Counted from the first letter of the stretch, positions 23,156-33,981 are shown. The stretch: DNA of 64,000 bases from Hyperoplus lanceolatus (GCA_026929865.2 CM049396.1:23393001-23457000), one strand, 5' to 3'. The notes: a model not told the origin generated them from the sequence alone. A program made the numbers and translations.

Positions 23156-24997
23156 ATGGTCAGGAAAGCCAAATCTGAATACTACCTTGAATTAATCTCA
23201 AACTGCTACTCTAACCCTGCACTATTTTGGAAAGCTGTGAACTATAATAAAAACAATTCTAGCACAGTTCCCACTCAGATCAAATTAAATGGTCACACTC
23301 TCAATGATCAAAAAGAGATTGGCTTAGCTTTTAATAAACATTTTGTAGCTGCTGGTCAACTATTTCAGAATGGAGGATATAGGCCTTCTACCACCAGTAG
23401 TAACGTACCGCCTGTCTCTCAAACTCCTCTTTTCAGCCTTGATCTTCTTCCCACAAGTGTTGTTGTAGATGCACTCCTCGCCATCAACCCAAAGAAGTAC
23501 ATGGGAGAGGACAATTTGGACCCCTTTTCAATCAAGCTCTCTACACATATAATATCAAAAGAAATTACCCATATTTTTAATCTTTCCATCTCCTCTGGAA
23601 TAGTTCCTAAAATTTGGAAAAAAGCTCATGTAATTCCTTTACATAAAGGTGGTGACAAGAATAATCTTAATAACTACAGGCCAATTTCCAAACTCCCATG
23701 CCTCGCAAAAATTCTAGAATCACTGATTAATAATCAGTTAAAAACATTTCTAACTAGTGCTTCCATTTTGAGCCCATTCCAATCTGGTTTTAGGGCAGGC
23801 CACAGTACCGTCTTTGCTGTGACTTTGGTTGTAGACAACATTGTTACAGCATTAGACAAGAAAAAGCACTGTGCAGCACTTTTTATTGATCTTTCAAAGG
23901 CCTTTGATACTGTTGACCATCATTTGCTTTTACAGAGGCTGCATGACATTGGCTTTGATCAGTCTGCATGTAGCTGGTTTAGGGACTATCTCTCTGATAG
24001 ACAGCGGTCAGTTAAACTGGGAAGATACCAGTCTGAGTTTTTAACTGTTACAAATGGTGTCCCACAGGGCTCAATTTTAGGTCCAGTTCTTTTCACAATT
24101 TATATAAATAACATTGTTTCATCGCTAAAAAACTGTCACGCCCATCTATACGCTGACGACACAGTACTGTATTGCATTTCCGATTCGGTGCACCAATCTA
24201 TTCAGAACCTACAAAGCTCTTTTAACACCCTGCAGAACTGTCTAGTGGACCTCAGGCTTGTTCTTAATACAGACAAAACCAAATATATGTGTTTCTCCAG
24301 AGCAAAAACTACACATTTTAATGATTTTAATATGTTTACAAAGAATGGATTTTTAATCGAAAGAGTCACAGAGTATAAATATCTCGGCATCTGGTTAGAT
24401 GATAAACTCACTTTTCATTTTCATATAAATAATCTTGTTTGTCGACTACGACAAAAAATTGGCTATTTTTATAGGAATAAAACCACCTTCCCTTTATTTA
24501 GTAGGAAAAGGATTATTGAGGCAGTTTTCATGTCTGTCCTTGATTACGGTGATGTGGTCTACCGGCATGCATCTCATTCATGTCTTAAACTCCTAGACTC
24601 TGTTTTTCACTCTGCTTTAAGATTCATCACAGGAGATGCTTATGATACACACCATTGTCTCTTATATGAAAAGGTTGGGTGGTCCTCCCTTAAAGAGAGA
24701 CGTGACGCACATTGGCACATTTTTATTTACAAAGCCTTGACCGGGAAGCTTCCTCGTTATTTAACTGAAATGCTGCACATTTCAGATGGGCTTTATCAAA
24801 CCCGCTCCACTGACATGCTTATGCTTTATGTCCCACAAGCCCGGTCTGAGCTGGGAAAGACAGCTTTTAGCTTCAGTGCCCCCGACTCCTGGAACAACTT
24901 ACAGCAACAAATTAAACTAAATACATTCATATCCTTTGGCCAATTTAAACAGACTATCTTGGATCTGCCAAACTCTACTTGTAACTGTTTTAATTAG
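23156..24997 (+). CDS. LINE reverse transcriptase (3' part of ORF2), 613 codons open
   Basis: This encodes a complete non-LTR reverse transcriptase. In order: HVIPLHKGGDKNNLNNYRPI, SPFQSGFRAGHST, the first catalytic motif LFIDLSKAFDTVDHH, VPQGSILGPVLFTIYINNI, the catalytic box LYADDTVLY near residue 330, a KYLGIWLDD motif, and a C-terminal region with SCLKLLDSVFHSALRFITG and SFSAPDSWNNLQQQIKLN. The frame extends upstream of the listed ATG to about 23005 and would join the endonuclease but for one frameshift. No stop occurs inside. The 3' UTR is only about 220 bp. Confidence 0.93.
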   Translation: MVRKAKSEYYLELISNCYSNPALFWKAVNYNKNNSSTVPTQIKLNGHTLNDQKEIGLAFNKHFVAAGQLFQNGGYRPSTTSSNVPPVSQTPLFSLDLLPTSVVVDALLAINPKKYMGEDNLDPFSIKLSTHIISKEITHIFNLSISSGIVPKIWKKAHVIPLHKGGDKNNLNNYRPISKLPCLAKILESLINNQLKTFLTSASILSPFQSGFRAGHSTVFAVTLVVDNIVTALDKKKHCAALFIDLSKAFDTVDHHLLLQRLHDIGFDQSACSWFRDYLSDRQRSVKLGRYQSEFLTVTNGVPQGSILGPVLFTIYINNIVSSLKNCHAHLYADDTVLYCISDSVHQSIQNLQSSFNTLQNCLVDLRLVLNTDKTKYMCFSRAKTTHFNDFNMFTKNGFLIERVTEYKYLGIWLDDKLTFHFHINNLVCRLRQKIGYFYRNKTTFPLFSRKRIIEAVFMSVLDYGDVVYRHASHSCLKLLDSVFHSALRFITGDAYDTHHCLLYEKVGWSSLKERRDAHWHIFIYKALTGKLPRYLTEMLHISDGLYQTRSTDMLMLYVPQARSELGKTAFSFSAPDSWNNLQQQIKLNTFISFGQFKQTILDLPNSTCNCFN

Positions 24998-25320
24998 GCT
25001 ATATTGTACTTTATTCCTTTTAATTGCTGCCACTCTTCACCACTTTGTAAATGTTTCAATTGTTTTTTTCTCTTCTCTTCACTTGTTGTGTATTTGATGT
25101 ATTTGCATTGAATATTTTGTATGTATTGTTGTTTTGAATTTGTTTTGACTCGACATCATTGAAAATGAGGGTCACCCCTCAATTGGTCTCTCGAGGATAA
25201 ATAAAAGTTAAATGAAATAGAATGTCCGTCAATGCACGTACGACATGCACAATACTATAGCATTTATTTTATTGGACTAAATTAGGTCTAAAAAGTGCCA
25301 CTGTCTCTCTCTCACTCACA

Positions 25321-25322
<2 letters not shown>

Positions 25323-25355
<33 letters not shown>
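25323..25355. repeat. (CA)n microsatellite
   Basis: This is a short CA run within a CTCACTCACA-rich stretch. Confidence 0.9.
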
Positions 25356-25357
<2 letters not shown>

Positions 25358-25439
25358 CATCTCTCTCTTTTATTCTAACCATTACAAAGTGAGAACTTAT
25401 CCTACACTTGCTAATTTCTATTCCCAGCTGCCAAACATA

Positions 25440-25717
25440 CCCTGCGTTCCAAATCACATACTCTTTCTTTTTACTACACTACATACTAAAGCAGAGAAGA
25501 GTTTTAGGGCCACAGGAGAGAAAAGAAAATTAGATAATGAAGATTTATTTTCATCATGTCGACATTTCAAGAATAAAGACAAATACTCCAAAATGCTAAT
25601 GGAGTTAGTGGGGCATTTCTGTATTTTATACTACAATTGAGGTGCATGTACTGGGACATCCTAAATCTTTTCCTGGCGTACTAAATAGTATGGAAGTATA
25701 GGGATTGGAACGCAGGG
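25440..25717. mobile_element. MITE with GCGTTCC-type termini
   Basis: CCCTGCGTTCCAA at 25440 is exactly mirrored by TTGGAACGCAGGG ending at 25717. The 278-bp body reads CATACTCTTT...ACATACTAAA on one side and GTACTAAATAGTATGGAAGTAT on the other, like the larger element at 62240-63715. No coding content and no clear TSD. Confidence 0.75.
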
Positions 25718-26516
25718 ATGGAGCTGCTCTGCTCAGCTGCCCTGCCACAAACTTGGTGAGTATTTCGAGTTTTTATTACAACTGCTTTTTCCATGTATTA
25801 ATAATTGTGAACATCCCTCTTCTATAAATCAAGCATTAAACTGATTCACTATGGTTTTCATGACAGATCACGCTGAAATCATACTGTACATGACTAATGT
25901 TGGCAAGGTTTGATTTTTTTTTTTTTTTTTTTACGAAGCCAGATTCAAGCTTAGCAAGGTAACTTCAGATGTAACCCTGTTTTTTTCAGTATCAATGATA
26001 TGCGCTCCCTCATGATGTTCCTTGCTCCTCCTTCTTTCTCCTCATTGCTCTCAGGTGCTGGTTGTCAGCCTGATTAGCCCTGCTGATATTTGAGGGGAGA
26101 TTTGTGGCCAGCTGTCTCGCACAATTGTGACAGTCCCTGGCTGCTTTGTTTGATTCGGAGTTGCTTTTGTTTTGTGACTGTTAGTTTAATTTATTAGTCT
26201 AGGAGAAGGAAATTCTTCCTCCATCTTTTGTTCTGTTTAACTAGTCCTCCAGTTGCTTTGGGTTTGGTTAATAAATGGGTATTATTATTTAAACTTTAAC
26301 TCTGGTTTCGTGTTTTTCTTTTTATCTTTCTGGGCACTATAGTATGAGCCATGTGTCTAAACGCACCGTTCACAGCAGAAGCGATGCACGTAATGGCCAT
26401 GGATTTTAAGTTCTAATGCCTGAAACGCGCTGCTTGATCATATTTTCGTTCATCGCGTCCATTGCCTCTAATGCGCCTAGCTTCCCTCCCGCTATTTTAT
26501 TTCCCCCCATCAACCT
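25718..26516. other. Spacer without recognisable genes
   Basis: There is a T-run at about 25914-25932. The stretch 26030-26170 is GC-balanced and CpG-poor with no repeat similarity that I recognise. Nothing coding could be supported. Confidence 0.4.
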
Positions 26517-26651
26517 TTTTCTTTTTGGGATTTTTATGCTTTATTGATAGTGTAGAGACAGAGGTGAAATGGGGCAGAGAGGGGAGTGACATGCAGAGAA
26601 CGACCGCGGGCTGGAATCGAACCCGGGTCCGCTGCTGCCCCCCCCCCAATA
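26517..26651 (-). mobile_element. tRNA-derived SINE, head-truncated
   Basis: On the minus strand it carries the B-box GGGTTCGATTCCAGCC and the body GCATGTCACTCCCCTC, CCCCATTTCACCTCTG and ATCAATAAAGCATAAAAA. It is nearly the same as the copy at 58844-59032, but the A-box half of the tRNA head is replaced by a poly-C run (poly-G on the minus strand). Confidence 0.85.
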
Positions 26652-27045
26652 CACATATCCATATGCACAGTAAAGCACTATAAAGCAGCCTGCCCATTAA
26701 AGAATCTTAGTACAGGGTCCCAAATCTTATCAAACACATCTCCTCTATCATCGTTATAGTATCTCAGTCGCTCTAAATGCAGTGTTAGACATTTCTCCTA
26801 ACCACAGGTCGTATGCAGGCACCGAGTCTGACTTCAATAGCCTTCTTCTCATATTTACTAATTAAAGATAAGGGACTTGTAGCTCCCAGAATTGCCACAA
26901 GAGGGTTAGGTTCCAAACGTTTCCCAAAAGCCTCAGAAGCATTGAAAAATACTTTTCCACAATGAATGGAGTTTGCTACATAACCAAAATGAGTGTGCTA
27001 AATAACCTCTCATGAATTTACATTGATTACAGCTGAGACATTAGG

Positions 27046-27429
27046 TCAAAATTGGTTTAGCTTCTCCAGGGAATAATAAAGTCTGTGGACTGTTTTAAAC
27101 TGTATCAGATTGTGTCTAACATTAACTGAACATCTGTGCACATTCCATAAACATTCATCCCAGATATCATCATTCAATTCCACATTTAACTCATCTGCCC
27201 ATGCCTGCAAACACTCCTCAGTACCCAGCACAGCCACATTATGAAGAATTTTGTAAAAGAAGGAAACTGCCCCACGAGTAGCAGGGTCAAATGTATTCAT
27301 TGTCTCAAGAGTTTTGTGCTTATTCAGGCTTTCAAAGTTTGTTACAGTTTTCCAAATAAAATCTCTAATTTGTAAGGCAAGAATATTTATACCGACAACA
27401 CCCTTTGGATATCCCTGGAGAGTATCCAC
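27046..27429 (-). pseudogene. Tx1/L1-like LINE fragment, C-terminal region
   Basis: The frame gives GAVSFFYKILHNV, ECLQAWADELNVEL, WDECLWNVHRCSVNVRHNLI and QFKTVHRLYYSLEKLNQF. This is the region after the RT thumb of L1/Tx1-type LINEs, which ends with a conserved RHNLIQFK(V)VHR motif. RT catalytic motifs are absent. The fragment is flanked by sequence without further homology that I recognise. It would be an old 5'-truncated or broken copy. Confidence 0.65.
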
Positions 27430-27754
27430 AGCTGTGTAACAAAGTCAGATATGTACTAGTGACATACTGCTTTATAATAAAACAAAATAGTCATACCTGA
27501 TATGTATTGCTTCTGTTCTCCTACTTCATTTTTATGGGTCACTTACATGTATTAAAGATGTGTAAATGTATCATACATATTCATATATTTTACCTTTTTA
27601 ATATTCTGTTTGAATTGTATTTGTTGCATGAACCCATGGTGACCCAGATATGCTAAGAGAAAGGAGACTGGAGGGTCAGCTTAATGGAGGATTAAGCTAA
27701 TCTGAAGCTATGTCCCATTACAGAGACCACGCACTTGGTAGGACGCAGTCTCGC

Positions 27755-28250
27755 GGTCTATGAAGGCTATAGCCTATGAAGGCCGATTTTAAGGCCAACA
27801 AGCCTTGTTAAATGAGACGGTCTCCGCAGGTCTCGGTTTACGAGCATTTCCGATTTACGTTACAAGCCGTCACCTTGCGTGACGACTCACCGCTCCTGTG
27901 CTGCCTAGCAACCCTGATTGCTGCCAACGGAGACAGCCTTGTCAACGGAGGAAAAAAGAAAAAGAAGTTGCCTACCAGACGAAAAGAAAAAAAAGTACAA
28001 GAAAAAAATAAAGTAAAATAAAAGTTAAGAAGATGGAGCAACACGTTGCTGTTTTGTTATTTCTTATTTTATTTTATGCCATCTCTGAAAAAAACGCAAT
28101 GAATCTTGAGATATGTTGGGCCACGAAGGATCCATCTGATGCAGCCTTCAAAACCGTGAAACGAAGGCTGCATTTCACGACCGCAAGCGGGACAGCCTTT
28201 GCGCGCCGCTATGACGCAATCGGTCTTCAAATGCAGCCTTCATAGGCTGC
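27755..28250. mobile_element. Possible MITE with CCTATGAAGGC termini
   Basis: TATAGCCTATGAAGGCCGAT near 27770 and ATCGGTCTTCAAATGCAGCC...TTCATAGGCTGCA near 28220-28255 form an imperfect inverted pair. The boundaries are unclear and no TSD was found. The interior has purine-rich ORF shadows only. Confidence 0.4.
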
Positions 28251-28554
28251 AATACCTGAATCAAGACACAGCCACAGTGTGTAAGACTCCTCCACCATCC
28301 GAGGTGAGAGGACATCTGTCCCACAGCAGTGTAAACTCTCTTTGTACTCTCTGGCTAATCTCCATTAAATACATCAAAAATACCTTTATCTGGTTCTTGC
28401 TGACCCAGAGGAAAAAACCTACCATACTTAACTTTTGAGATTCTAACAGAAATTATTATGTTGACCCTTGGTATGGAATGGATCAGGCTTGGGACATTCA
28501 ACAAAGTCTCATCTCCCCACCATCTCTTTATTCTTTAGAGATACATGTTTGGCT

Positions 28555-28625
28555 TTTTTCAAGCTTTATTGATAGTCTGGAGAAACAGATGAAATGGGGT
28601 AGAGAGGGAAATGAGCCTCGGTGGG
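28555..28625 (-). mobile_element. SINE tail fragment
   Basis: AGCTTTATTGATAGTCTGGAG followed by AGATGAAATGGGGTAGAGAGGG matches the 3' body of the SINEs at 26.5 and 58.9 kb with substitutions. The tRNA head is missing. Confidence 0.55.
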
Positions 28626-29157
28626 ACGCTCTAACTCTTTTTGTGTTATAAGAACCAGAGCCTGTCTCATAAACCGTTAAGTTTATCAAACTTAAATGAC
28701 AATGGCCGCGTTTCCCAGATTCGTTAAGAGCCTCTTTGGGCTAAGTACTTCTTTGGAGCGCTCTTAAGAACGCTGTGAAAGAAGAATGCGTTTCCCAGAT
28801 TCGTTCTTAGCGAAAGTAGTACTTTCACTAAGATGGAACTGTAAGACGGAGCTGACCCACTCTTTCAACCTTTCTTAGCGACCAAATCGTCAGTGATCAT
28901 GCCGCGTCGGAAATTTATTTCCTCCACTTTTCGAAATAATAAAACAATGCTCAATGCGGACCTGGCGCACAAACATAAACTAATAGTAGAGATTTTTTTT
29001 TTTTAATGAATTACAGGTTTACGTTTTCCACACACAAGAGTATATAGTACTACACATAAAAAAACTTCAACAACCCTGTGGCATTTCACAGATATCAAGG
29101 AAACAGATTGAATTGAATTCAGCTGAACCTCATTGAGAGCGGCTCCACCTGGTACTC

Positions 29158-29165
29158 TATATAAA
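29158..29165 (+). promoter_or_regulatory. TATA box of the Harbinger transposase gene
   Basis: TATATAAAGG lies 33-40 bp upstream of the ATG at 29198, a sensible position for a core promoter with a very short leader. Confidence 0.55.
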
Positions 29166-29197
29166 GGCGTTGCCAAAGTCCGTGCGTGTGAGAAACC

Positions 29198-30321
29198 ATG
29201 GCTGCAATACAGCAAATTATCGGTGCCAACCAACCGCGTGCCGTGCGCGAAGCCAGACGGTTTACATTAATGCCTACTTGTGCCAGAACTTCTCCCCACT
29301 GGACGTGCTGTCAGACCGGGCCGTCCAGGCAAAGTACCGGCTGCCCCGTGCGGAGATCCGACGACTGATAACTCTGGTGTTTCCATACATCCAGAGAGCA
29401 ACCCGCTGCAATTTTGCCCTCAGCCCGGAGGTGCAGCTCCTGGCTGCTCCGCGTTTTTACGCAGTGGGGAGCTTCCTGGAGGTGGTGGGGGACGACACCG
29501 GCCTCAGCAAGACATCGGTGTCACGGAGTGTGGCAGCTGTGACACCAATTCTCCTGCGCCATGCCCGGACCCATATCAAGATGGCCACCACACGGGACGA
29601 GGTCCGCATGGTCCACCAAGGGTTCCACACAGTGGCTGGGATCCCCCGGGTGATCGGTCTGGTAGATGGCACCCTTATTCCAAACCACAATCCCTCCCTG
29701 GTGGATCTGTGCTGGATTGGTCGCAAGCACTACGCGGCCATCAACACGCAGGTGGTGGTGGATCACAATGGCCTCATCACTGACATCGTCACCAGGTGGC
29801 CAGGCAGCACTCACGACAGCTTCATGTGGGCCAAATCAGCTGTGGGGCAGACGTCTGGCAGAGGAGTGTTTGACCGGAGTATCATCCTAGAGGACAGTGG
29901 CTACCCTCTCCGGAGTTACCTCATGACGCCGGTAACCAACCCAACAACACCACAGGAGGAGAGATTTAATGAGGCCCACACACGCACCAGGACGAAGATC
30001 GAACGGGTGTTTGGCATTTGGAAGTCTCGCTTCAGGTGCATTCATCGTTCGTCGGGGGGGCTGCGCTTGTCACCAATCAAGTGTTGCCGAGTGATTGTTG
30101 TCACCGCCGTGCTGCACAACATTGCAGTGCGCGTTGGCGCAGATGAGCCGCCTCCTATTGAAGAGCAACATTCAGAGGACGAAGCCCCAAACCCCGCCAT
30201 GTGCGAGCAGTACTGCATCAGGCCGGAGCCCAGACCAGACAGGAACTTATCCACCTCTTCTGAGGTCCAACAACCCCAGCCCCTACCCCTTCACCACAAG
30301 TCGCCAAGCACTGATCACTAA
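29198..30321 (+). pseudogene. HARBI1-like transposase, one frameshift near the N-terminus
   Basis: The first ATG after the TATA box (29198) opens MAAIQQIIGANQPRAVREAR. The main frame joins it after a shift near 29262, where GGTTTACATTAATGCC appears to have two extra bases (or one too few). From there 352 codons are open to 30321. Motifs of the DDE_Tnp_4 fold are present: an N-terminal helix region (RLPRAEIRRLITLVFPYI), GDDTGLSKTSVSRSV as DNA-binding helix-turn-helix, VIGLVDGTLI with the first Asp, TRWPGSTHDSFMW with the second, and TRTKIERVFGIWKSRF with the catalytic Glu. The tail is Pro/Ser-rich. The enzyme would cut and join DNA in the nucleus together with the Myb-like partner. Apart from the shift, the catalytic core is intact. 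Confidence 0.9.
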
Positions 30322-30804
30322 TAAACCCACAACCACCACACCACCCATAACAACTGTCAGGCCTGAAGGCTGAAATAAATTAACAGAACCAGCAGATGTA
30401 GGCTACATGTAACGTCCTGCACACTATGATTGATTGCTTCAGTGTCCGGGTGCTTTACCTGAAAGTATGGCACTGGACTGTTAAGGAAATATTGTTGCAT
30501 ACAGTATGTGGGAGTATAGTGTCCACGTTTCTGAGGTGACCATGTAACAAGTGGGAAATTAGCGCAAAACATGCTGTGCTGAAAGGGTGCACAATACGCA
30601 CACGTCATGAACCTACGCTTAGATAATTTACAAATTGCCTGGGACTTTTTGTTGCTATTTGACACCCTCATTTCAATGCAAAATGATCCACACAATACAT
30701 GGTTGAAAAGGAAACCAAAGTAGTTTATTGAAACCATATCGGGGGGGGGGGGCTCGCGCTGCATTTACTGGGCCTCTGCATCACCTGCAATGAAGGGAGA
30801 TTGA

Positions 30805-31652
30805 TTAGTGAAATTGAACGGGATACATTGGGTAATGCAGATAAAACATTGAAATACCCATACCTGAATCCTGGGGAAAGATGATTGGCACCGAGATGGA
30901 GGGACGGTTGAACTGGGCCTCCGCAAGCGCCAGCTGTCTCCGGTGCAGCTCCAACCTCTCCTGCTTCATCCGGACCATCTCTTCCTGCAGGGCAGTTTGT
31001 CTTTGGAAGTGGCCCTCCATCCCCCGCAGCACCACCAGCTTCTCCCTCTCCAGGCGCACCAGCGTCTCACTGCAGGTGCAGGTTGTTATTGCGGGCCGCC
31101 ATCAATGAGCATACGGACACCGGGCCCTGCTGGTAGGTGCGCAGGGACAGGTCACGGTTGTTGGGGGTCGTCCTCTCCTGGTGGCGTACACGTCCCTGCT
31201 CTGCTCCTGGATGGCTCCTCTTCATCCTCACTTAATGAGAGCCCCTCGTCCCCCAGCACATCGATGCCCCCACTAATGCCTTCAGAGGCCGTCTTCCCGA
31301 TAATTGAGAGGACTTTCTCCTCGTCGGGAGTGAGTGTCGTCCCACCCGGTGCTCCACCACCCGTGCCCATGGCTTTGCTCCTCACCCCGGCACTCTTCCT
31401 CTTAGTTTGGCTCTGGAACTCCTGCCACTTCTTTCTGATAGCGCCCCAGTCACTCAGACCACATGGGCTGGAGGGGGACATCCTTTGGGCTATGGCCTGC
31501 CAAACATGGTTCTTGACGGTGATATTTTTTTTGCCCTTTGTTCCCCCGAATAAAATATCCCGGTGCTGCCAGACCTCGTTCACCAAGACGCCCATCTCCT
31601 CTGCGGTAAACGCCGGTGCCCGCTTGCTTCTTTTGACGCCGGTTCCTTCCAT
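30805..31652 (-). pseudogene. Harbinger Myb/SANT-like accessory protein, two frameshifts
   Basis: Translation on the minus strand starts at an ATG at 31650-31652 (MEGTGVKRSKRAPAFTAEE). A trihelix Myb/SANT-like domain follows: FTAEEMGVLVNEVWQHRDIL, then NHVWQAIAQRM and IRKKWQEFQSQTKRK. Next come an acidic/Gly linker and, after a shift in the CCCCC run near 31165, NNRDLSLRTYQQGPVSVCSL. A second shift (likely a 2-bp loss near 31078) leads to a charged coiled coil, ETLVRLEREKLVVL to MVRMKQERLELHRRQLALAE, ending at 30805. In this superfamily the partner binds DNA and carries the transposase into the nucleus. The gene converges on the transposase gene. I see no clear splice sites, so frameshifts explain the breaks better than introns. 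Confidence 0.85.
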
Positions 31653-31683
31653 TCTCACATATGTGTGCCTATATCCACGGGGG

Positions 31684-31690
31684 TATATAT
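31684..31690 (-). promoter_or_regulatory. TATA box of the Myb-like gene
   Basis: On the minus strand ATATATACCCCC lies about 32-38 bp upstream of the ATG at 31652, mirroring the arrangement at the transposase gene. Confidence 0.5.
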
Positions 31691-32170
31691 GCGCTAATGG
31701 GCCTGATTACTACTTGGATACACCTGTTGGCACACACACACACTCACACCCACACACATACAAACGCTACATACTTAAACTAATTGAACCTGTGTGGGGG
31801 GACCACGGGGCGCTGTGTGTGACCTATGCGCTGATAAAGAGGTGGGTGATCGATTTGCCTGACATCTATTTATTCAGTTTTAGCACCACCTTGGTGGACA
31901 CCTCCCACTAAAGAACTTCTTTCGATGCTTCTTTCGCTTCATCTTACGGCTCTCCAAAGAAGGCACTTAAGAAGCCGTCTGGGAAACACCCGTATCTTAA
32001 CGCTCCTTCTTTGGCGAACCCTTCTTTCGACCCTTCTTTGGCCCCAAAGAACGATCGAATCTGGGAAATGCGGCCAATATCTTTAATTTGGATTGATAAA
32101 TATGCCTCTCCAAATTAGAAGGATGTTGTGGACTATGGTTTACAAGGGCTCAAGATCAAGGTTATTTTAA

Positions 32171-32785
32171 AGAGGACCTTTTATATTACTTTTCTGGTCT
32201 TAATTTCTTGTTTTACACTGCTATAGAGCAACCTGACACGAATCACATCACAAAAAACTATGTAGATTTTCGGGAAGCTCTTTCTCTTATTTTGGCGATC
32301 CAGCACGTCCTGTCAACACTTGAGTGTGTGTGCTTCGGGCATATCCGCTCCCTCCACCTGTGCTTCGACAATCTCCGCTCGCCTCCCCCCCCCCTCCTGC
32401 AAACCCCACTCCGTTGTGATTGGTTACCTTCCTTCCGGAACACTTTCAGTGGCGGGAAGCGCGAGCATGGACCTATAAGGGCGTGAGGCAGACGCGAACA
32501 GGGAAGTGACAGCATTACCATACATGGAAACATCCGTGTGGTGACTTCACAAAGTTACATGCGACGTCACGAAGTTACAAAGCGTCAAGCCGCTTTGAAC
32601 ACGTGACTTCTTGACTGGCTAGAATAGTGTCTAGTGCTCTGCACAGACACCCCAGACGGTCAGCAGGGAATACGTCAAAATGCATGTAAGTCATTATTTG
32701 ATAATTTAGTATGGTTAAGCATGACTATAAATCATCATAATAACGTTTATAGGTCATAAAAGTCAAAAAGCATCATAGGTCCGCT
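32171..32785 (-). mobile_element. TTAA MITE, older copy
   Basis: It starts AGAGGACC and ends GGTCCGCT, flanked by TTAA (32167-32170 and 32786-32789). Over its 615 bp it is the reverse complement of the elements at 48447-49047 and 49986-50579, with scattered substitutions (for example a damaged 3' terminal repeat). The GC-rich middle contains GTTCCGGAAGG and CCCTTATAGGTCCATGCTCG. It has no transposase. Confidence 0.88.
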
Positions 32786-33049
32786 TTAAGGTAAACATGT
32801 TGTCACTCATGTTTCTAGTCACTGTTATCATACCATTTGTAACAACCAGCAACACTAGTTATGATACTGAGCACAAATATGTAATATCTTTTATCATTAA
32901 AAGTCTTGTTAAAGTAAGTAAGAAGAAAAGATAATTTCACTTCAGACCAGAATATCAGAAGCAGTAATGACTATCGCATGTCAGATGTCAATGAGTTCAA
33001 TATGTAATGACACAACCAGCTCCTTCGCTTTCTGTGCAGTACTCCCCCT

Positions 33050-33330
33050 CAGCATTCACACAGAAAGGGTCGTTCACAAATCTCATGTCTTCAGTAGGGG
33101 ATACTGAAATGTTCAAACCTTGCAGCAAAGTTGGTTTTCAATGCTTCAATACATTCTGTCATCACCTCAGTGATGTGTAGACTTGCCGGTGTGCAATGTT
33201 GGAAAATGGATTATTTGACCTGGACATAGATCAGCAGAAAAAGGTGCAAGCTTTCTCATAAAAGCATGAAGTCTTTCCACAAGTTGTGTGACTGTTTTAT
33301 CTCTGCCCTGCAGCTCCATATTTAGTTGGT
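33050..33330 (-). pseudogene. hAT (ZBED/GTF2IRD2-like) transposase scrap
   Basis: The minus strand gives LNMELQGRDKTVTQLVERLH, then AFMRKLAPFSADL and IIHFPTL. After stops come TECIEALKTNFAARFEHFS and a CERPF piece. This is the helical insertion domain found in hAT transposases of the ZBED5/GTF2IRD2 group, the same region as LNQL...KMQGIGNTISSLQQA in the 47-50 kb element but from another family. Catalytic parts are absent. The upstream end is cut by the 37-bp Harbinger-like patch at 33334. Confidence 0.65.
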
Positions 33331-33370
33331 TCATGGTGGACCATGCGGACCTCGTCCCGTGTGGTGGCCA

Positions 33371-33856
33371 GACTGATAAAAATATATTGCTCGATCTACT
33401 TAAAAAAATCAAGGCAACTTTTTGCACAAAATTATTATGTAGACCTCACAAGAATACTATTTGTATGAACTACATATAATTTTTGAATTCAAGGAATACA
33501 ATTAGCAAGTAGACGGGCAGACATGTTGACGATTCTGTAGTTGAGAAAAATAAATAAATAAAAAAAAGACATAGGTTATATTGAATTTTGGCATGCAGAG
33601 AAAAGGTATGGAGCACACATTGGGGGCTGTACCTGATGTGTCAGTTCAGTCAAGCACATAATTAGTTTAGTTAGCAGTTCAGATTAGTTTCAGCCTATGC
33701 CATTTTATGGTTTCTTCCATCAGGTAAGAATGAATGCTAGTTTTTTCAGGTAAGTATTTTACTTTTTTGTCCCAGTTTCACAAATGTATCATTCTGCACA
33801 TTTATTTCCACAGGTAGTGCATGCAGAATCAATTTTAATTTGCCCCTTAGAAAGTG
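33371..33856. other. AT-rich spacer
   Basis: There are no coding motifs. Short A-rich runs occur near 33545-33570. Confidence 0.45.
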
Positions 33857-33981
33857 TTAGGTCAAGGTCACTTTTATTTATATAGCACCTTATAAGAACC
33901 TAAATTCACCAAAGTGCTTTACGTAAAATACAACAGCACACATTAAAAAAAACACTTACAGCAATGACACAAAACAATTAA

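Larger units (their letters stand above)
22045..25216 (+). mobile_element. L2-like LINE, nearly intact
   Basis: An apurinic-type endonuclease, a reverse transcriptase and a 3' UTR follow in order. The element ends TCTCGAGGATAAATAAAAGTTAAATGAAAT, sharing its tail with the older copy at 7845-9165. Motifs place it in the Jockey/CR1/L2 part of non-LTR retrotransposons; exact clade is inferred. The N-terminal part of the endonuclease is short, so the 5' end is probably truncated. The only break in the main frame is near an A-run at 23000. Confidence 0.88.
28704..32075. mobile_element. PIF/Harbinger transposon, complete, two genes
   Basis: GGCCGCGTTTCCCAGATTCG at 28704 is mirrored by CGAATCTGGGAAATGCGGCC ending at 32075 (one mismatch). 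It is flanked by a 3-bp duplication AAT (28701-28703 and 32076-32078), the TSD length expected for Harbinger. Subterminal sequence repeats the AAAGAAG/CTTCTTT theme many times and the CCCAGATTCGTT block twice on the left. The two convergent genes are a HARBI1-like transposase on the plus strand and a Myb/SANT-like partner on the minus strand. That is the normal gene pair of this superfamily. Each gene has small frameshifts. Confidence 0.95.

Noticed and set aside
29280..29890. Overlapping open frames on both strands of the Harbinger transposase
   Set aside because: They are shadows in a GC-rich coding sequence; only one frame shows DDE motifs.
32208..32533. 91-92 aa ORFs on both strands
   Set aside because: They lie within the TTAA MITE, recur only as repeat sequence and lack start context or domains.
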